Assembly (NCBI GenBank): GCA_016801845.1
Contig: CM028915.1
Coordinates: 12,452,501-12,516,500, forward strand
DNA: 64,000 nt
Origin: Polydactylus sextarius
Lineage: Eukaryota; Chordata; Actinopteri; Polynemidae
Reading direction: 5' to 3'
How positions within the stretch are numbered: position 1 is the first letter of the stretch; each line of letters starts with the position of its first letter. The position numbers and the translations under genes are program-made. Below, piece after piece: positions 50,461-62,200 of the stretch. A model generated the notes under the pieces. The model was not told the DNA's origin. It was given only the letters and a program-made list of their open reading frames with translations, and ran no database searches.

Positions 50461-50478
50461 AGCGTGCAGCTGCACGCT
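50461..50478. repeat. 18-bp perfect palindrome
   Basis: AGCGTGCAGCTGCACGCT reads identically on both strands. It contains a CAGCTG E-box at its centre and lies in a TG-rich area. Confidence 0.95.
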
Positions 50479-50756
50479 GAGCTGGCAAACACGGTATAAA
50501 CACACACACGCACACACACACAAACATCCTGTAAGTGCTACCTGAAGGCCACTGGACCTGACCAAATAGTTTCTTCAGTTCTGGAAGCAACACACGCACA
50601 CACACTTACGTACACACAAACAAAAATACATAAATGCCATAAATGTGACATAAAATACCTCATCTTAATTGTAATCATAACCAAAAAAAACAGACCCCTG
50701 ATGTTGGGAGAACTTCTCACAATGACTGTTTAAAACCTGTCTATGCCGTTATAGAA

Positions 50757-50758
<2 letters not shown>

Positions 50759-50809
<51 letters not shown>
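50759..50809. repeat. (AC)25 microsatellite
   Basis: Pure AC repeat, read directly. Confidence 0.95.
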
Positions 50810-50814
<5 letters not shown>

Positions 50815-50878
50815 GCAATAGCTTTCATTTTTACAAGTATAATAAGAGTACAGAGATACTAATTACACATGCCTCATT

Positions 50879-50911
50879 GGAAAAAGTAATTAGTACTTAA
50901 TTACTTTTTCC
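50879..50911. repeat. Perfect inverted repeat, 14-bp arms
   Basis: GGAAAAAGTAATTA and TAATTACTTTTTCC separated by GTACT. The arms are perfect complements. It may be a relic of a foldback DNA element. Confidence 0.9.
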
Positions 50912-53900
50912 TTTGCTTCCGCAAATTGCTGTGTAGCAAATTTGTTATGTCACATTACTCTGGTTTACCTGTCAGTGGCCTCAAAAGTGGTTGTAAACAA
51001 CTCATACTTCTTTGTATTTAAGCTGTTGCATAGAACATTTTGACCTTATCACATAACGACACAGGCATGTACCCTCCAACTCTGAAGTTGAGGTGAATCC
51101 CAAATGTACTTCTCCACACAAACAGCCACAAACACAACGTGGAGAAAAGACAAATTTGGAAGTACCAGGAGTAGGATTGCTGCCCCCCCAAGCAAATTCA
51201 TTGTGTCAGTGGGATTAGTAACTGTGATATGAATTTCAACTTGCTATTCTCTACACTATTTTTTTTTTACTGAATTGGTAATTATATTGCCATGCCGTCA
51301 TACTGCCCAACACTTCTGGCAAATAGCGGCAAAACATTCTGACTAAACAAGGTAACATCTTGTATAATAATGTTAGTTTAAAAAAAGTAAAAATAAAAGC
51401 TAATATTTTATTTCTGTTTTAACTGCAATGAGTTCTTTCTTTCATTGCATTATAGTTGTGTTGCTCTTATAAGACAATAATCGGTGAATAAAAACAGCAA
51501 AAACTACCTGAGGGGCAGGTCTCTGCCTTAAGAATAAAAGCAAGTACATCTGTTATCATCTCAGGTTTATCCTTTAATTCATTCTGAAAAGAAGGAAAGG
51601 AAGACACAGAGTTTAGCATTCTGACTTACTGAAGCCAAAATACTTTTGTAACCTCTACAAAATTAATTAACTGAATAGATGGGAGCTGCAGTCATGGCCT
51701 CACTGATAACTGGTGGTAAATTGAGGAAGATAAATGGCTGTTTGAACTAAATGATATCAAGCAGAATTCATGACTCCATCATTAGATCAAAGCAACACTC
51801 AGTGGTGTCAGCTATAATCAAGTCATCACTTCCTTTGCATTTGGATGCTACAGATTTACCACACATGAAAGGACAATTCCCTGGTTAGACGATGCATTGG
51901 TGCGTGTGTGTTTGTCTTAATCAAATATAAGGAAGAAAGATTCTCAGAGCCTCACTCCATCTATCAGTGCTACCGTGCTGTGGTCCTCTTCACACACTTG
52001 TCATAATATTTAGATGATCACGACCTGTGTGAGAGATGGTAAAAGCCGCTCTACACTTGTTGTAAATGAGCTTGTCTCAGAGGAGTAAACATAACTGAGT
52101 CTCGCGCTGAAATCTCTGTGTGAGTCTGTAAGTGTGCGTGTCTGATCGAATGTTGCAGACAGAGCTATTCGGTCTCCCAGGCTCAGCAGATGTGTGGCGT
52201 GGCAAGTAATACAGGGGTTCATGATGTTGAAAAACACTTTACAGCATGCACGATTACCACCTATTCAACCGGTGCGAACTCTTGTAATCGTGTAATGCAT
52301 CGACTAATGTGCAGCATGTGCAGGAAACATGTGGGAGGACATGTGTTCACATACGTTTACAGCATGTTTAAATTTCACTGTCAGCTGTTTATTATGATGA
52401 GGAGCTTCACAGTGTGAACTTGAAAAGTTCAATTTATTTGCATACACATATGCTGCTGGAACATTAATTATAGAAAACATTAATGATCTGATCTCTTAGA
52501 CCCCATCAGATTAAATATGTACTGTAGCTACTAATAATGATACTGGTACTTTTGATTAATTTGACAAAAAATATCCACAACACTTACTTTCTTTGTCTCT
52601 CTCTTGAAAGTAGAAGCATGTTGTTCTTTAGATTACATTCAGCAGTAGAATCAATCTCTTGAAACAGGTCATTCCTAATAGTATCAGATATAGTGTGGAT
52701 TGTTCCCCCCTGGCTGCGATAGCGATTTACTCAAGAGACTGCTGAAGTTAATTTGTTTTTCTGGCATCCATTTAGATTACTTAGTACCTTGTTTGAATGA
52801 GTATAGAAGTTGTTGCTGTGAATAACTTTGTTGTTTGGATTTGTTACCACAATGCAACTTGTCTTGATGAGATGGAGCTAAACCTTTCCATCTTTTGTGG
52901 TTGGTGTTATATTGCTACCACAAATCCTTCTAAAAGCCATCACAGCTTTCAGAGACCAAAAAAAATACACACCTGGCTCAAACCAAATTGTCTTTCACGC
53001 TCTGTGAAATGTCTTTTGTTCTCTCAGATGTTAGTGTTTCTGTTGTTTTGACAGACGTTCTACAAGACTAAAGCTGTATTTACACATCTGTATTAAGGGG
53101 CTGCATCGTACCTATGTTGGCTTCGTGCACAGGCTCTGAGGTTATACCGTATTACATACGCCTCCACAAAAATGTAATTACAGTATATTTCAAAGCAGCA
53201 GCAATGATATTTCTGACACCAATGGAATGTGTGTGAGTGAAGATAACATTAAGGAAGTTAAAGAGACACTCTTAATAGCCTTTCCCCTCCTCAGTAACAA
53301 AGCCACTACACCGTTAACCTTCTGCTCACTGCGATTACCACTTTCTATGACTGAATCAGTCTAAACACAGTGATTGCACAGTGGATGTCAACTATTCAAT
53401 AAACATAGTAAATAAAGTAATGAGCTAATTCCAGTTCTATAAATCTATATGTAAAGCTTTGTTGCCTTGTATCACGAAGTAAATGAAAAAATATAAAAAT
53501 AGTTGGTGTGAGGGAATATTATGTGAAAGCACCAAAAAACAATTTCTTTGTGTCATTGATGGGTATCATTGGTGGTAAAATGTGCACAGCTGAACACTAT
53601 TTGCGGCACCAAATTACCCATAAATACAAACAGAATAAGTGAAGAACAAGTAGGAAAGAAAGAGAGAATGGAAAAAAACTGTTGTTTTTCTGGAATCAGC
53701 CTCGTTCATATGAACATTTGAAAACCATCACGCTCTCAGAACTTGGATTTCACAATCTTTGCAAGATATCTTAGCAACTCCACTGGCTTGAGATGAGGTC
53801 CAGCTGTGTTGATAATTTCAGATAAGGCAGGAAATTGTGACGAGAAGTGCTTTTTTATTGTTTTTGGTGTTAAAAAAACACAGATGACTTTAATTCACAT

Positions 53901-54019
53901 GGTTACATAAAATCTATAACATACAGACTTTTTGAAAGCAAAAGTAGACAGTTTTTGTTCACTTTCTCCCTGTTTTGACAGAAATGGGGCCTCGTTTTTT
54001 CTCAGTATGATGTAAAGAC

Positions 54020-54110
54020 ATATACTCTTGGGTGCTGCAGGTTTGATTCCAGCTCACAGACTCTGTTTCATGTTTTCCTCTGCCCATCTTCGCTGTCACC
54101 CCCCCCATGC
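54020..54110 (+). mobile_element. tRNA-derived SINE remnant
   Basis: GGTTTGATTCC (54040-54050) fits an RNA polymerase III B box (GGTTCGANNCC) with one C-to-T change. It is followed by a CATGT..TTCCTCTGCCC..TGTCACC segment like the CATGTCATCCCC/CTCTCTC/CTGTC body of common percomorph tRNA-SINEs as I recall them. The A-box half is not clearly preserved. Confidence 0.45.
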
Positions 54111-54717
54111 GATTTACTGTTAAAGTAGAGATGTCTCACAGCAGTCTGTCTCTCTTGCCCCATAAATTCACTTTAGTATATCTGCTGCATGTAAATCCAT
54201 CCCGCCTCCACTTCATATATTTATTTATTTAATCGGAGAAAAAAAATTGTTAACATGGAGGAGTCAAATAGGAGTCACAGCCCTATGTTTTATTCATTAT
54301 CACTCTGATGTATGGTCATGTTTTTACTTAAATGTTGTTGTTTTCAGTGAACATTTCAGAGACAAGTCCACCATGATCAGTCTCTGCTCCTTCACCATCT
54401 GCCCGTATGGTGATTGGAGGATGGTAACATTGTCCCCAGGGACTAGGGGCCCTCTCTTGGGCTCCAGGCCTGCCTGTTAGGCACCCTAACCAGACAGGCC
54501 CACCAGACAGCCTCCTCAGGCTACTACATGACCCTTACGACACACACACGACACGCAGACACCATCATTTATATGAATAATATCAGTGGCGTGGTCTTAA
54601 ATTTTACTAAAAGCTTGTTTTGTTTATCACACTGAAATTTACCAATCCTCAAAAGGCAACACATAAACATATGTAGGCACAAAAATTAGATGATTGTGGT
54701 TTGTTTTGAAATGAGTT

Positions 54718-54776
54718 TTTAAAAAAACAAGCCAAAAAAACAAAACAAACAAACAAACAAAAAAAAAAAAAAAAAC
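54718..54776. repeat. (CAAA)n and poly-A run
   Basis: Irregular A-rich start, then four or five CAAA units and a run of about 17 A. It resembles the A-rich tail of a retroposon, but no body is recognised upstream. Confidence 0.8.
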
Positions 54777-56103
54777 TATTATTTTCAGGTTATATTAGGA
54801 AATACGTGGTTGTAGTTGTGGTATCATCACAGTTGAGGGAGACAACAACAAATGTGAAACAAATAGCAGTACAGCAGTCTCCTGTGACAAAGTCGTGTGT
54901 TTTATTGATCCATCCATCCACCCAAACCTCATCCTACTGTGGAATTTGTAACTCTCTACGCAAGATCCTCTGACGTCTTTCTTTGTTACTGTCATGATTA
55001 CTAAAACCACCAGAGGCTGCCACATAATATGAAATAATGTGGCATAATATAACTAATAATTTTAGAATAATATAAATTTTTTGTATTTTAAGATATTTTT
55101 CAAATTAAAATAGAGATATTAAAAGTCTTTCGTCACGAGTATTGGCTGCAGGTATTTCTTTTCAAGCTGCGGTACTGACACTGCAGCCTTCAGCAGTAAG
55201 GTAGAGAGGTTCCTTAGAGGAGAGACCTAGAGCAAAAAAAGAGCCTCAAAAGCCCTCGCTTCACCACTGGTTTTGGTTCATTAAACTTGCTGCTTTGAGT
55301 GCATGGTAATAATAGAGGTGTATCAACATTTTTATTGACTCAGACAAGGATAGAAAGAACAATATCCAGAGAGACATGAATGTAAAAAAAGAATCACCCT
55401 GTTTCTACAAAAAGACAGAGGACAAAAAATGGATTTTTTTTCCATTTTAAGTGGAAATTACATTCTTGCTCTTGTCCCCCAGCAAATTGATCAGATTATT
55501 TCAGTTCAGTTATAATTCACTTCAGTTCTTTACAGTTTAAATTTTGCAACAAGTTGAGTGTGTTACCTTTCCCTTTAAACTCTTTTGGGATTTAACACAG
55601 ACTTCATATTGCATTGACCTGGACATTTTGATGAGCCACTGTGCAAGAGCTGTAGAATAAGATTATTTTTTTAATATGAATAAGACTGAATGTAATATAC
55701 CCTCTTTTTCATAGGATAGTTGGAGTGATTTTATGAAACATGATGTATATATATTTTTAACTTCAGCAATAAAGCATGTTCCATTTCAGGTACCCCAATA
55801 ACAAATCCAATAAAGATGAATTTAATGCAACATAAAATCTCATTGTGACACAATTACCTAGACGGAGTATATGTGTGTCATTTTTTGATAAATTGAGACA
55901 CATTTTTATGTAAATTCATTATGTTGATTGAAATATACTGCCGTTATATTAGCACATAAGATCACTGCAGGGTGACCAGCAAGGTCTAAACTAATGTGCA
56001 TGTGTGTCTCAGTGTGTGTAAATGTGTCTGTTCACCTGTTCCATTAAGGGACTCAGATGGTCTCATAATAATTCAGCTTTTCTCTAACCATACATCTCTA
56101 TCC

Positions 56104-56162
56104 TGTGTGTGTGTGTGTGTGTGTGTGTGTGAGTGTGAGTGTGAGTGTGAGTGTGTGTGTGT
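56104..56162. repeat. (TG)n with GTGTGA variant units
   Basis: Pure TG for about 27 bases, then four GAGTGT hexamer units, then pure TG again. The hexamer is a new unit that has expanded inside a dinucleotide array. Confidence 0.93.
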
Positions 56163-57063
56163 GCCTGTGCCTGTGCGCCAGCCTGCGTTCTCCTTACTAT
56201 CTCCACCAGCCAGGAAGACACTTAACATCTGGAGAGGGACCCAGGTATGATGTGATAAAAGCCTCTGAGGAGTGACAGCAAGAGAGAGAGAGAGTTAACA
56301 CAAGGTGTGTATGTGAGTGTGTGTGAAAATCGCAAATGTGCAGGTTTTTTGTGTTCATGAATGCGGGGGAGGGTGAATTTGTATTGAGACACAGAAAGAC
56401 GCAGGAGGAGGCCAAATGGCGAGGAGGTAAAAAAGAAATGCATCTTGCTGTGTGTTCCACTGGAAACGAACTGCTAACCCCTAGCACCGTCTGCACATTA
56501 AATGGATGAAGGCCAGCAGGCATGTAAATGGGTGGACAAGATGAAAGGCAAGGGATGGCTGAAGGGTGAAATGAAAAAAAAAAAAAGAAGAGGGAGAAGG
56601 AAAAGAGAAGGTGAGCAGGAGACAGCCAAGAACAGCTGGGGTAAAATGGGAGGGATGAAGAGAGGGGAGATGACCCCTGGGGAGCCTCATCTCCCACATC
56701 AATTATGGAAGAGGTGGGTGTGTAAGTGTGTGTGTGGTGTGAGAGAGAGCAAAAAAAAAAAACTCTTAATGCTGAAAAACAGCAAGAACTGTTAATGTTC
56801 ATTTAAATCTTTTTGTAAAGACAAGAATACACTAATTGACCTCAGCCCACAGTGATTATAGATATAACAGATGAAATTTGCTATTGTGAAAAGTTCTTTA
56901 CTTAGCTAAAAGCAGTAATGTGTATTAACTCATTTACATGTTTTTGAGTGATATTAATTCTAGAGTTAGTTGTAATTACAGGAACATCAGACTTAAATCC
57001 ATTATTTTATTTTATTTTCTGGTAATTTTCTATTTTTCTGTTAATCTATTCTCATGGTTTAAA

Positions 57064-57103
57064 TGCTGCAAAACAGAAAAATTGCTCCTTGCGGGACAAA
57101 TAA
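57064..57103 (+). mobile_element. Truncated LINE 3' tail
   Basis: The motif AATTGCTCCTTGCGGGACAA followed directly by ATAAA and a short tandem repeat matches the end pattern I recall for many teleost non-LTR retrotransposons (a TTTCCCC..GGGA-AATAAA-type end, then a microsatellite tail). No reverse-transcriptase coding sequence remains upstream, which fits heavy 5' truncation. The exact family cannot be assigned by eye. Confidence 0.5.
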
Positions 57104-57366
57104 ATTCTATTCTATTCTATTCTATTCTATTCTATTCTATTCTATTCTATTCTATTCTGTTCTGTTCTGTTCTGGTCTGTTCTGTTCTGTTCTGTTCTGG
57201 TCTGGTCTGGTCTGGTCTGGTCTGGTCTGTTCTGTTCTGTTCTGTTCTGGTCTGGTCTGGTCTGGTCTGGTCTGGTCTGTTCTATTCTGTTCTGTTCTGG
57301 TCTGGTCTGGTCTGGTCTGGTCTGGTCTGTTCTGTTCTGTTCTATTCTATTCTATTATGTTCTATT
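57104..57366. repeat. Pentanucleotide satellite with 50-bp higher-order structure
   Basis: TTCTA units (57104 to about 57156) are followed by TCTGT and TCTGG variants. Three blocks of exactly six TCTGG units start at 57196, 57246 and 57296, each separated by four TCTRT units, giving an exact 50-base higher-order period. The array returns to TCTAT at its end. It produces spurious 156- and 105-codon open frames. Confidence 0.95.
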
Positions 57367-57636
57367 ACAGTATTATATAAAATAGCTGTACCCAAATTTC
57401 ACTGCTAATAATACAATTTGGTTAATATTTTGATGCTATTTCTAAAAAAATATATTCATTTTTTATTATAATAGTAATTCAAAATAAGTGCAACAAGTGA
57501 AACATTTCAACTTTTCTCATCAAAGAATATTTTTTACAAATTTATTTCAACAAATCATCTGAATATTTGTTAGATTATGATTTAACTTTTTTTTTTTAAG
57601 CGCTTTCACACATAAATAGAAAAACTGTATTTAATG

Positions 57637-57682
57637 TGCAAAGTAATTAATTGCAAAGTGCAATTACTATGCAAAGTAATTA
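57637..57682. repeat. Clustered TGCAAAGTAATTA direct repeat with central hairpin
   Basis: TGCAAAGTAATTA occurs at 57637-57649 and 57670-57682. Between and overlapping them lies the perfect inverted repeat TAATTGCA-AAG-TGCAATTA (57648-57666). Confidence 0.85.
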
Positions 57683-58330
57683 CTATTGCAGTCGCATAAA
57701 TGTAATGCAGTGACTGCGACTTTATTTGGAGAAGAAGGATAAAGTGTTAGCTTGGAAGAGTTTCCACCACTGATTTTTGTGTATTAGAGACGTCATCAAA
57801 TCTAAAAATGTCATGCTGCTTTTCACAATTCTGTGAAAGAAAAAGAGAGGGTACAGGTCAAATATAGTGGGTTGAAATCCATCATATGCAGTGACGTGAA
57901 ATGATGGTTTTCATTTGGAGTCCAGCTTTTTGCATAAATATCAGCCATTGATGTCATCACTCATGTGGCTTCACTTGTTCAGCCCTGACCTGTCATTGGA
58001 AACGGGGCTTTTAGTGCAGCAGTGAACAAGCCTTAATGGTAGTCACCGTACACAAATAATGTCCAAAGCCGACGATCACAGCACCGGAATAAAAAGCTTT
58101 TTAAATGTGTGTATGTGTGTGTGGATGGGGGTGAAATGGAAATATGTGTGAGGATCTGAGTGTGTTTATGTGTGTTTCTATTCGTTGCACCTTTGCTGAT
58201 GAAATGCCAGCAGCTCCCTCATCCTCACAGCCGCCACAGTGCACACCCTCTGCAGAGGTCAATAGGAAATGTCAAGTGTGACGGATGCTCCCTTCACAAG
58301 ATGTGTGACCCCTAACCCCTCATGTAACAA

Positions 58331-58600
58331 GGCCAGGTCAAGATGGAACCGAAATAACATTAAAAGTCCATCCAGTGAGGCTGTAAATGCTTCTCATTAT
58401 GGAACAATTGGTTTCTTGGTCCAATAATCGCAAATGGAGATCAGTACACAGGTTTGGGCAATTCATCAACTCTTCTCCCCTCATGCATATTAAGGAAGAA
58501 TCAGACGGAGGCTATCACTCTATTCATATTCATGTGGTAAGACTGGGAAATACTAGGGAGGCGGTCATTTGAATTTCAATAACATGTCAGATGTTTTAAA
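58331..58600. promoter_or_regulatory. Candidate conserved non-coding block
   Basis: About 270 bases free of simple repeats in a repeat-rich area. They contain CATTATGGAACAATTGG, GGTCCAATAATCGC, CATGCATATTAAGG and AGGCGGTCATTTGAATTTC. CCAAT-like and SOX-like (ACAATTGG) sites lie close together. The 61-codon frame across it has no protein-like character. Inference only. Confidence 0.32.
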
Positions 58601-59440
58601 TTTGTGAATTAAAATTCCTGATGAAATCTTTTTCCTATAACCTCATTTGACAGCTCATCCAGATCCCGGAGAATACATTTAAACCCGTCCACTGAAGCCA
58701 TCAGTGACCTGTCACAAACACAGTCTGATCTCTCACCTTTTAACCACCAACTTTGGAATCATTCATCAGATTGAGGATGATTAGTCTGTGTGTGTGTGTG
58801 AGTGAGACAGAGAGAGGAGGGGGGTAGGGGCAGATATGGTCCAATCTGGTGTACAGTATGAATTTCCATCTGGAGTGACAGGAAATCAATGTGGAAGTGC
58901 AGCCGTTTGTGCTCCAAAGCTGGATGCTGCTGAAGTATAATCACCTCACCGCTGACCTTCAGGGCTTCGACGAATTCACACAAACACACATACAGTATAT
59001 ACGCACACACACTGACATACACATTGTGTAGCACTACATGCGCTAGCTGACAAACATGCAGCAGCTGGCACATGTACTGTGCACACATATGTTGGGGCAG
59101 GTAAACACACGCACACACACACGTACAGATTATTGAGCTCCCTTGTGCTCATACACACAGACAGACATACTGTTGGTTAAAGTCTCTATCAGGGGCACTG
59201 CATTGACTTAAATTAATAATATATTAATTCCCGGGAGACCTAACAATAACATGCATACATTGTTAGTGTAGAACTGGAATAAAAATGTCATTGACAGGTC
59301 CATAACCCACACACTCTGCCTCTCACACTGTTACAAATTTATTAGCTGTTTGTTACACAAAGGGCATTTGTTCAAAAAAAAAACAAAAAACATTTGAATG
59401 GGCTCTAACCATTATTGTTACAGAAAAGAATTAACAACTA

Positions 59441-59580
59441 GCTGGTGAACACAGTGTAACATTTAGCAGCTGAATATTTCCCACAGGATCAACAGAGTGG
59501 GCCTGAAACTAGGAGGAATATTGGACATACATTTATTAGGTGGCCAGAAACGCAACTTTAAGTGTCATTTGGTAGCAGGT
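59441..59580. repeat. Teleost interspersed repeat (GCTGGTGAACACAGTG type)
   Basis: GCTGGTGAACACAGTGTAAC, then ATTTAGCAGCTGAATATTTC, then GGAATATTGGACATACATTT, then ATTAGGTGGCCAGAAACGC: the motif order matches a very common percomorph repeat as I recall it (GCTGGTGAACATAGTG..CATTTAGCAGC..ATATTTCCC..ATTGGAC..CATTCATCAGGTGG). An internal stretch is deleted relative to that memory. Class unknown. Confidence 0.6.
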
Positions 59581-59850
59581 TTGTCAGAATAAGAAAATAA
59601 TTTAACAGTGTTGATTAAAGGCATGATGTGCACACATCTACTGTTCTAATAGTTTCTTTTTTTTTTTTTACATATATGTTTATTTTAACACTTAAATCAG
59701 TTAACTGAGATATCCAATTCAAAAAAGGAAAGATGTACTTGTACATGGGGAAGAGTCTTGTGGTATAGTGAATGTATTGCCTGCTTCGTGTGCCTTATTG
59801 AGTCAGCCAGGCAGTCTGATGTAGGATCAAACATCATGGTACTTTGTTTT

Positions 59851-59851
<1 letters not shown>

Positions 59852-59881
<30 letters not shown>
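59852..59881. repeat. T30 homopolymer
   Basis: Thirty consecutive T following TTTTG. It lies about 270 bases after an interspersed repeat (59441-59580). Confidence 0.9.
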
Positions 59882-59882
<1 letters not shown>

Positions 59883-60183
59883 TTAAGGTTAAGCTTCCAT
59901 ACTCTAGGCACTGAATGCAGCTGCTTTCAAAATAAATTTGGGACATCAGTTTTGCCTCTAATTAGGCGTGTTGCCCCCAATCAAGTGGTTTAAATTCAAA
60001 ATTTGTCCCCAAATGATTGAAAATTCAGGAACACACACACACGGTAGAAACACACTTGGACCTGCCCCTGGAGGGCTGACTGATCTCTGCAGCCCTCCGA
60101 GAGGAGATGGCCAGACCAGCAGCTGAGACCCCACTGATTATAGTCCAGAGAGGCAGCAGGGGACAAACCATGCGTGTACGTGC

Positions 60184-60216
<33 letters not shown>

Positions 60217-60225
60217 GGTGTGTGT
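60184..60225. repeat. (TG)n / GGTG microsatellite
   Basis: Pure TG repeat passing into three GGTG units and back to TG. Confidence 0.93.
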
Positions 60226-60739
60226 ATGCATAGAGGATACTGATATCCTGCAGCTGTGTCCCATAGCTCTGAGGTTTAAGTGACAGGATGGTGGCTGAGC
60301 TGATAGGCAGAAGGAAGAGAGCGATGTAGGGATTTGATAGCAGGGCAGAGGGGGCGTGGAGACGAGAAAAGATGTGAGATGATGCAACGATAGTGGGGGG
60401 AAGGTGAGGAAAGAGGAAAAAGCAATGGATATGGATACTATTTGAGGGTGAAGGGCAAGAAAAAAGAGCCTGGAAGGACAGATACAGACTATGAATATGT
60501 TATCTCAGTCCATGGACATGATATGTTGCTGCATATGTGTGTTTTTTTAACACATTGAATTGGATACAGAATATCTAAAATTAAAAGATGAAATCAGAAC
60601 ATAATAAGACAATGGGTTTCAGATTTTATAGCATGACACTGAATGAACAAAGACCAATATTTAACAGAATGCACCTGGAATCATGAGGTTGTTTGTTCAT
60701 TGAAGTGCATTTAGAGGTAACACAATGAAATCAGGACAT

Positions 60740-60740
<1 letters not shown>

Positions 60741-60784
<44 letters not shown>
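60741..60784. repeat. (GT)n microsatellite
   Basis: About 20 TG units, uninterrupted apart from the first TTT. A shorter TG run lies at 60979-60995. Confidence 0.94.
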
Positions 60785-60785
<1 letters not shown>

Positions 60786-61603
60786 TGACTGCATTGCCTG
60801 TATATGTCCAATATGTGTTAGCTTAGCCACGCCCAGACAGACCAGATGGACTGTGCTTTACCTTCTCTTCGTCACACATCATGTGATTATGGCTCCAGGT
60901 AATCCGTGCAATAATCATCAACACAGAGATGCGTCTTCCAAATTAAATATAGAGGCACGGCATCATGGCAACAGCAGGGTGTGTGTGTGTGTGTGAGTGA
61001 GTGCATGAGGACCAAGGACCACACAACGTCAGTACAGACATCGATAAAGGTGAACTGCTATACGGTGGAAAACAGAGTTGGCTTTATTTTTAGTTACGTT
61101 TTTTAAGCACATTATTATTGCATCATTTATATTTTTTAATTAACATAGAAGTATCAAACACAACTAGATGATCACTAGTGATCATTAAGGAGCCTGTCTG
61201 CCCTTTATGGGTCTCAGCAGCAACAGCAGATTCCCAACGGCTTGAAATGAGGCCAAGTATCACTGGGGGAAAGGTCAGATTTGTAGTATATAAAATTGAT
61301 TGTGGAACTGTTTCATGTGTACATAGGCTTGTACGGAGCAATGTTTTGAGGCAAGTGATGGCAGTATGGTGCTGTAACATTAATGTTGCATGTGAGCTAA
61401 TAACTCTGGGCAGAGTGATGGTTGGGTCAGTGTGTACACTTCAAGGTTAGGTGTTTTTAAGTGAGTAATTGTTAGTGGTGGTATTTATAGAAATTGAAAG
61501 TTATGATGTAAAACAAACTAAGGTCAACACACACATTCCTTCCTGTTGCCAGTTGGTGGCACTATACCAGACAAGCAGTTTGGGCATGTGGATATGATCA
61601 TAA

Positions 61604-61740
61604 TCAGAATTGGGAAAGTTCCTTCTAAAATGTATTCCTCTACAGATTACAGAATACATGCCCTAAAATGCAATGTAACATATTTCATTAGATTACTCAG
61701 TGAGTAACATATTCTGATTACATTACTGCATAAATTGCTG
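61604..61740. mobile_element. DNA-transposon-like repeat (TTGGGAAAGTTCCTT..GATTACAGAATACATG)
   Basis: The pattern TTGGGAA.GTT, ATGTATTCCTCTACAGATTA, CAGAATACATGCCC and GATTACTCAGTGAGTAACAT, then ATTCTGATTAC, closely follows a repeat I recall as widespread in teleosts that starts CAGTGTTGGGAAGGTTAC. I believe that family belongs to the hAT superfamily but cannot verify it. Directly upstream (61537-61603) TTCCTTCCTGTTGCCAGTTG and GTGGCACTAT look like another fish repeat fragment. Confidence 0.6.
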
Positions 61741-62036
61741 CATGGATGTTGTTACATTTATTGCTGAACGGACCCCTAATTAAATAAGTTGCAAGTTTAA
61801 AGTTTGCAACAATTTCAACTTCGAGTCACTCACTCATGGTGATGATTTAAACAAAATGGGCCCAATGGAAAATATGACGATGGCCTGAGCATAACTTTTA
61901 GGGGTTTATTTTCTGTTACCGTTTATGAACTCACAAACACACACAACAAACTTTCGACCAGCCCATTAGGGGAAAAAAAGCCTCTCCAGATGGCCAGTCC
62001 TCCTCCTCTGGTCGAGTGTTTGGCTCTGGTCTCTCT

Positions 62037-62200
62037 GCAGAGGGCTGTGATGGATCTGACAGAGGCAGCAGCAATTAGCCAGCAATTCACAAAGCCTCAG
62101 CTGCAAAAGGTAAATTAATTGGACAGACATTATGACAAGGAATCAATTTGTTCAGACTGGGGGCAATCTTCAAACTGGGCTTAGCCATTTGTCTGTTTTT
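62037..62200. promoter_or_regulatory. Candidate conserved non-coding block
   Basis: Contains GCAGCAGCAATTAGCCAGC, AATTCACAAAGCCTCAGCTG, AAATTAATTGGACAGACATT and GGAATCAATTTGTTC in sequence without simple repeats. The density of AATTA/ATTGG motifs resembles developmental enhancers. Texture-based inference. Confidence 0.32.

Larger units (their letters stand above)
44001..54000. other. Probable intergenic section, 44-54 kb
   Basis: No gene seen. Contents are a polypurine block (45212-45317), an especially AT-rich stretch with no landmarks (45600-46700), homopolymers at 47896-47912, 47962-47980 and 48994-49009, a possible conserved block (48061-48280), CA/TG tracts at 49384-49410, 50001-50039 and 50759-50809, an 18-bp palindrome (50461-50478) and a perfect hairpin (50879-50911). 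From 51000 to 54000 I see no identifiable feature. Confidence 0.65.

Noticed and set aside
56197..56802. 201-codon minus-strand frame
   Set aside because: Rich in S, F, P and H from CT-rich and TG-rich DNA. It has no recognisable domain, and no splice or conservation evidence.
56938..57408. 156-codon frame with repeated LFYSI/SGLVW units
   Set aside because: A pure translation of the pentamer satellite. Pentamers translate as a five-residue repeat in any open frame.
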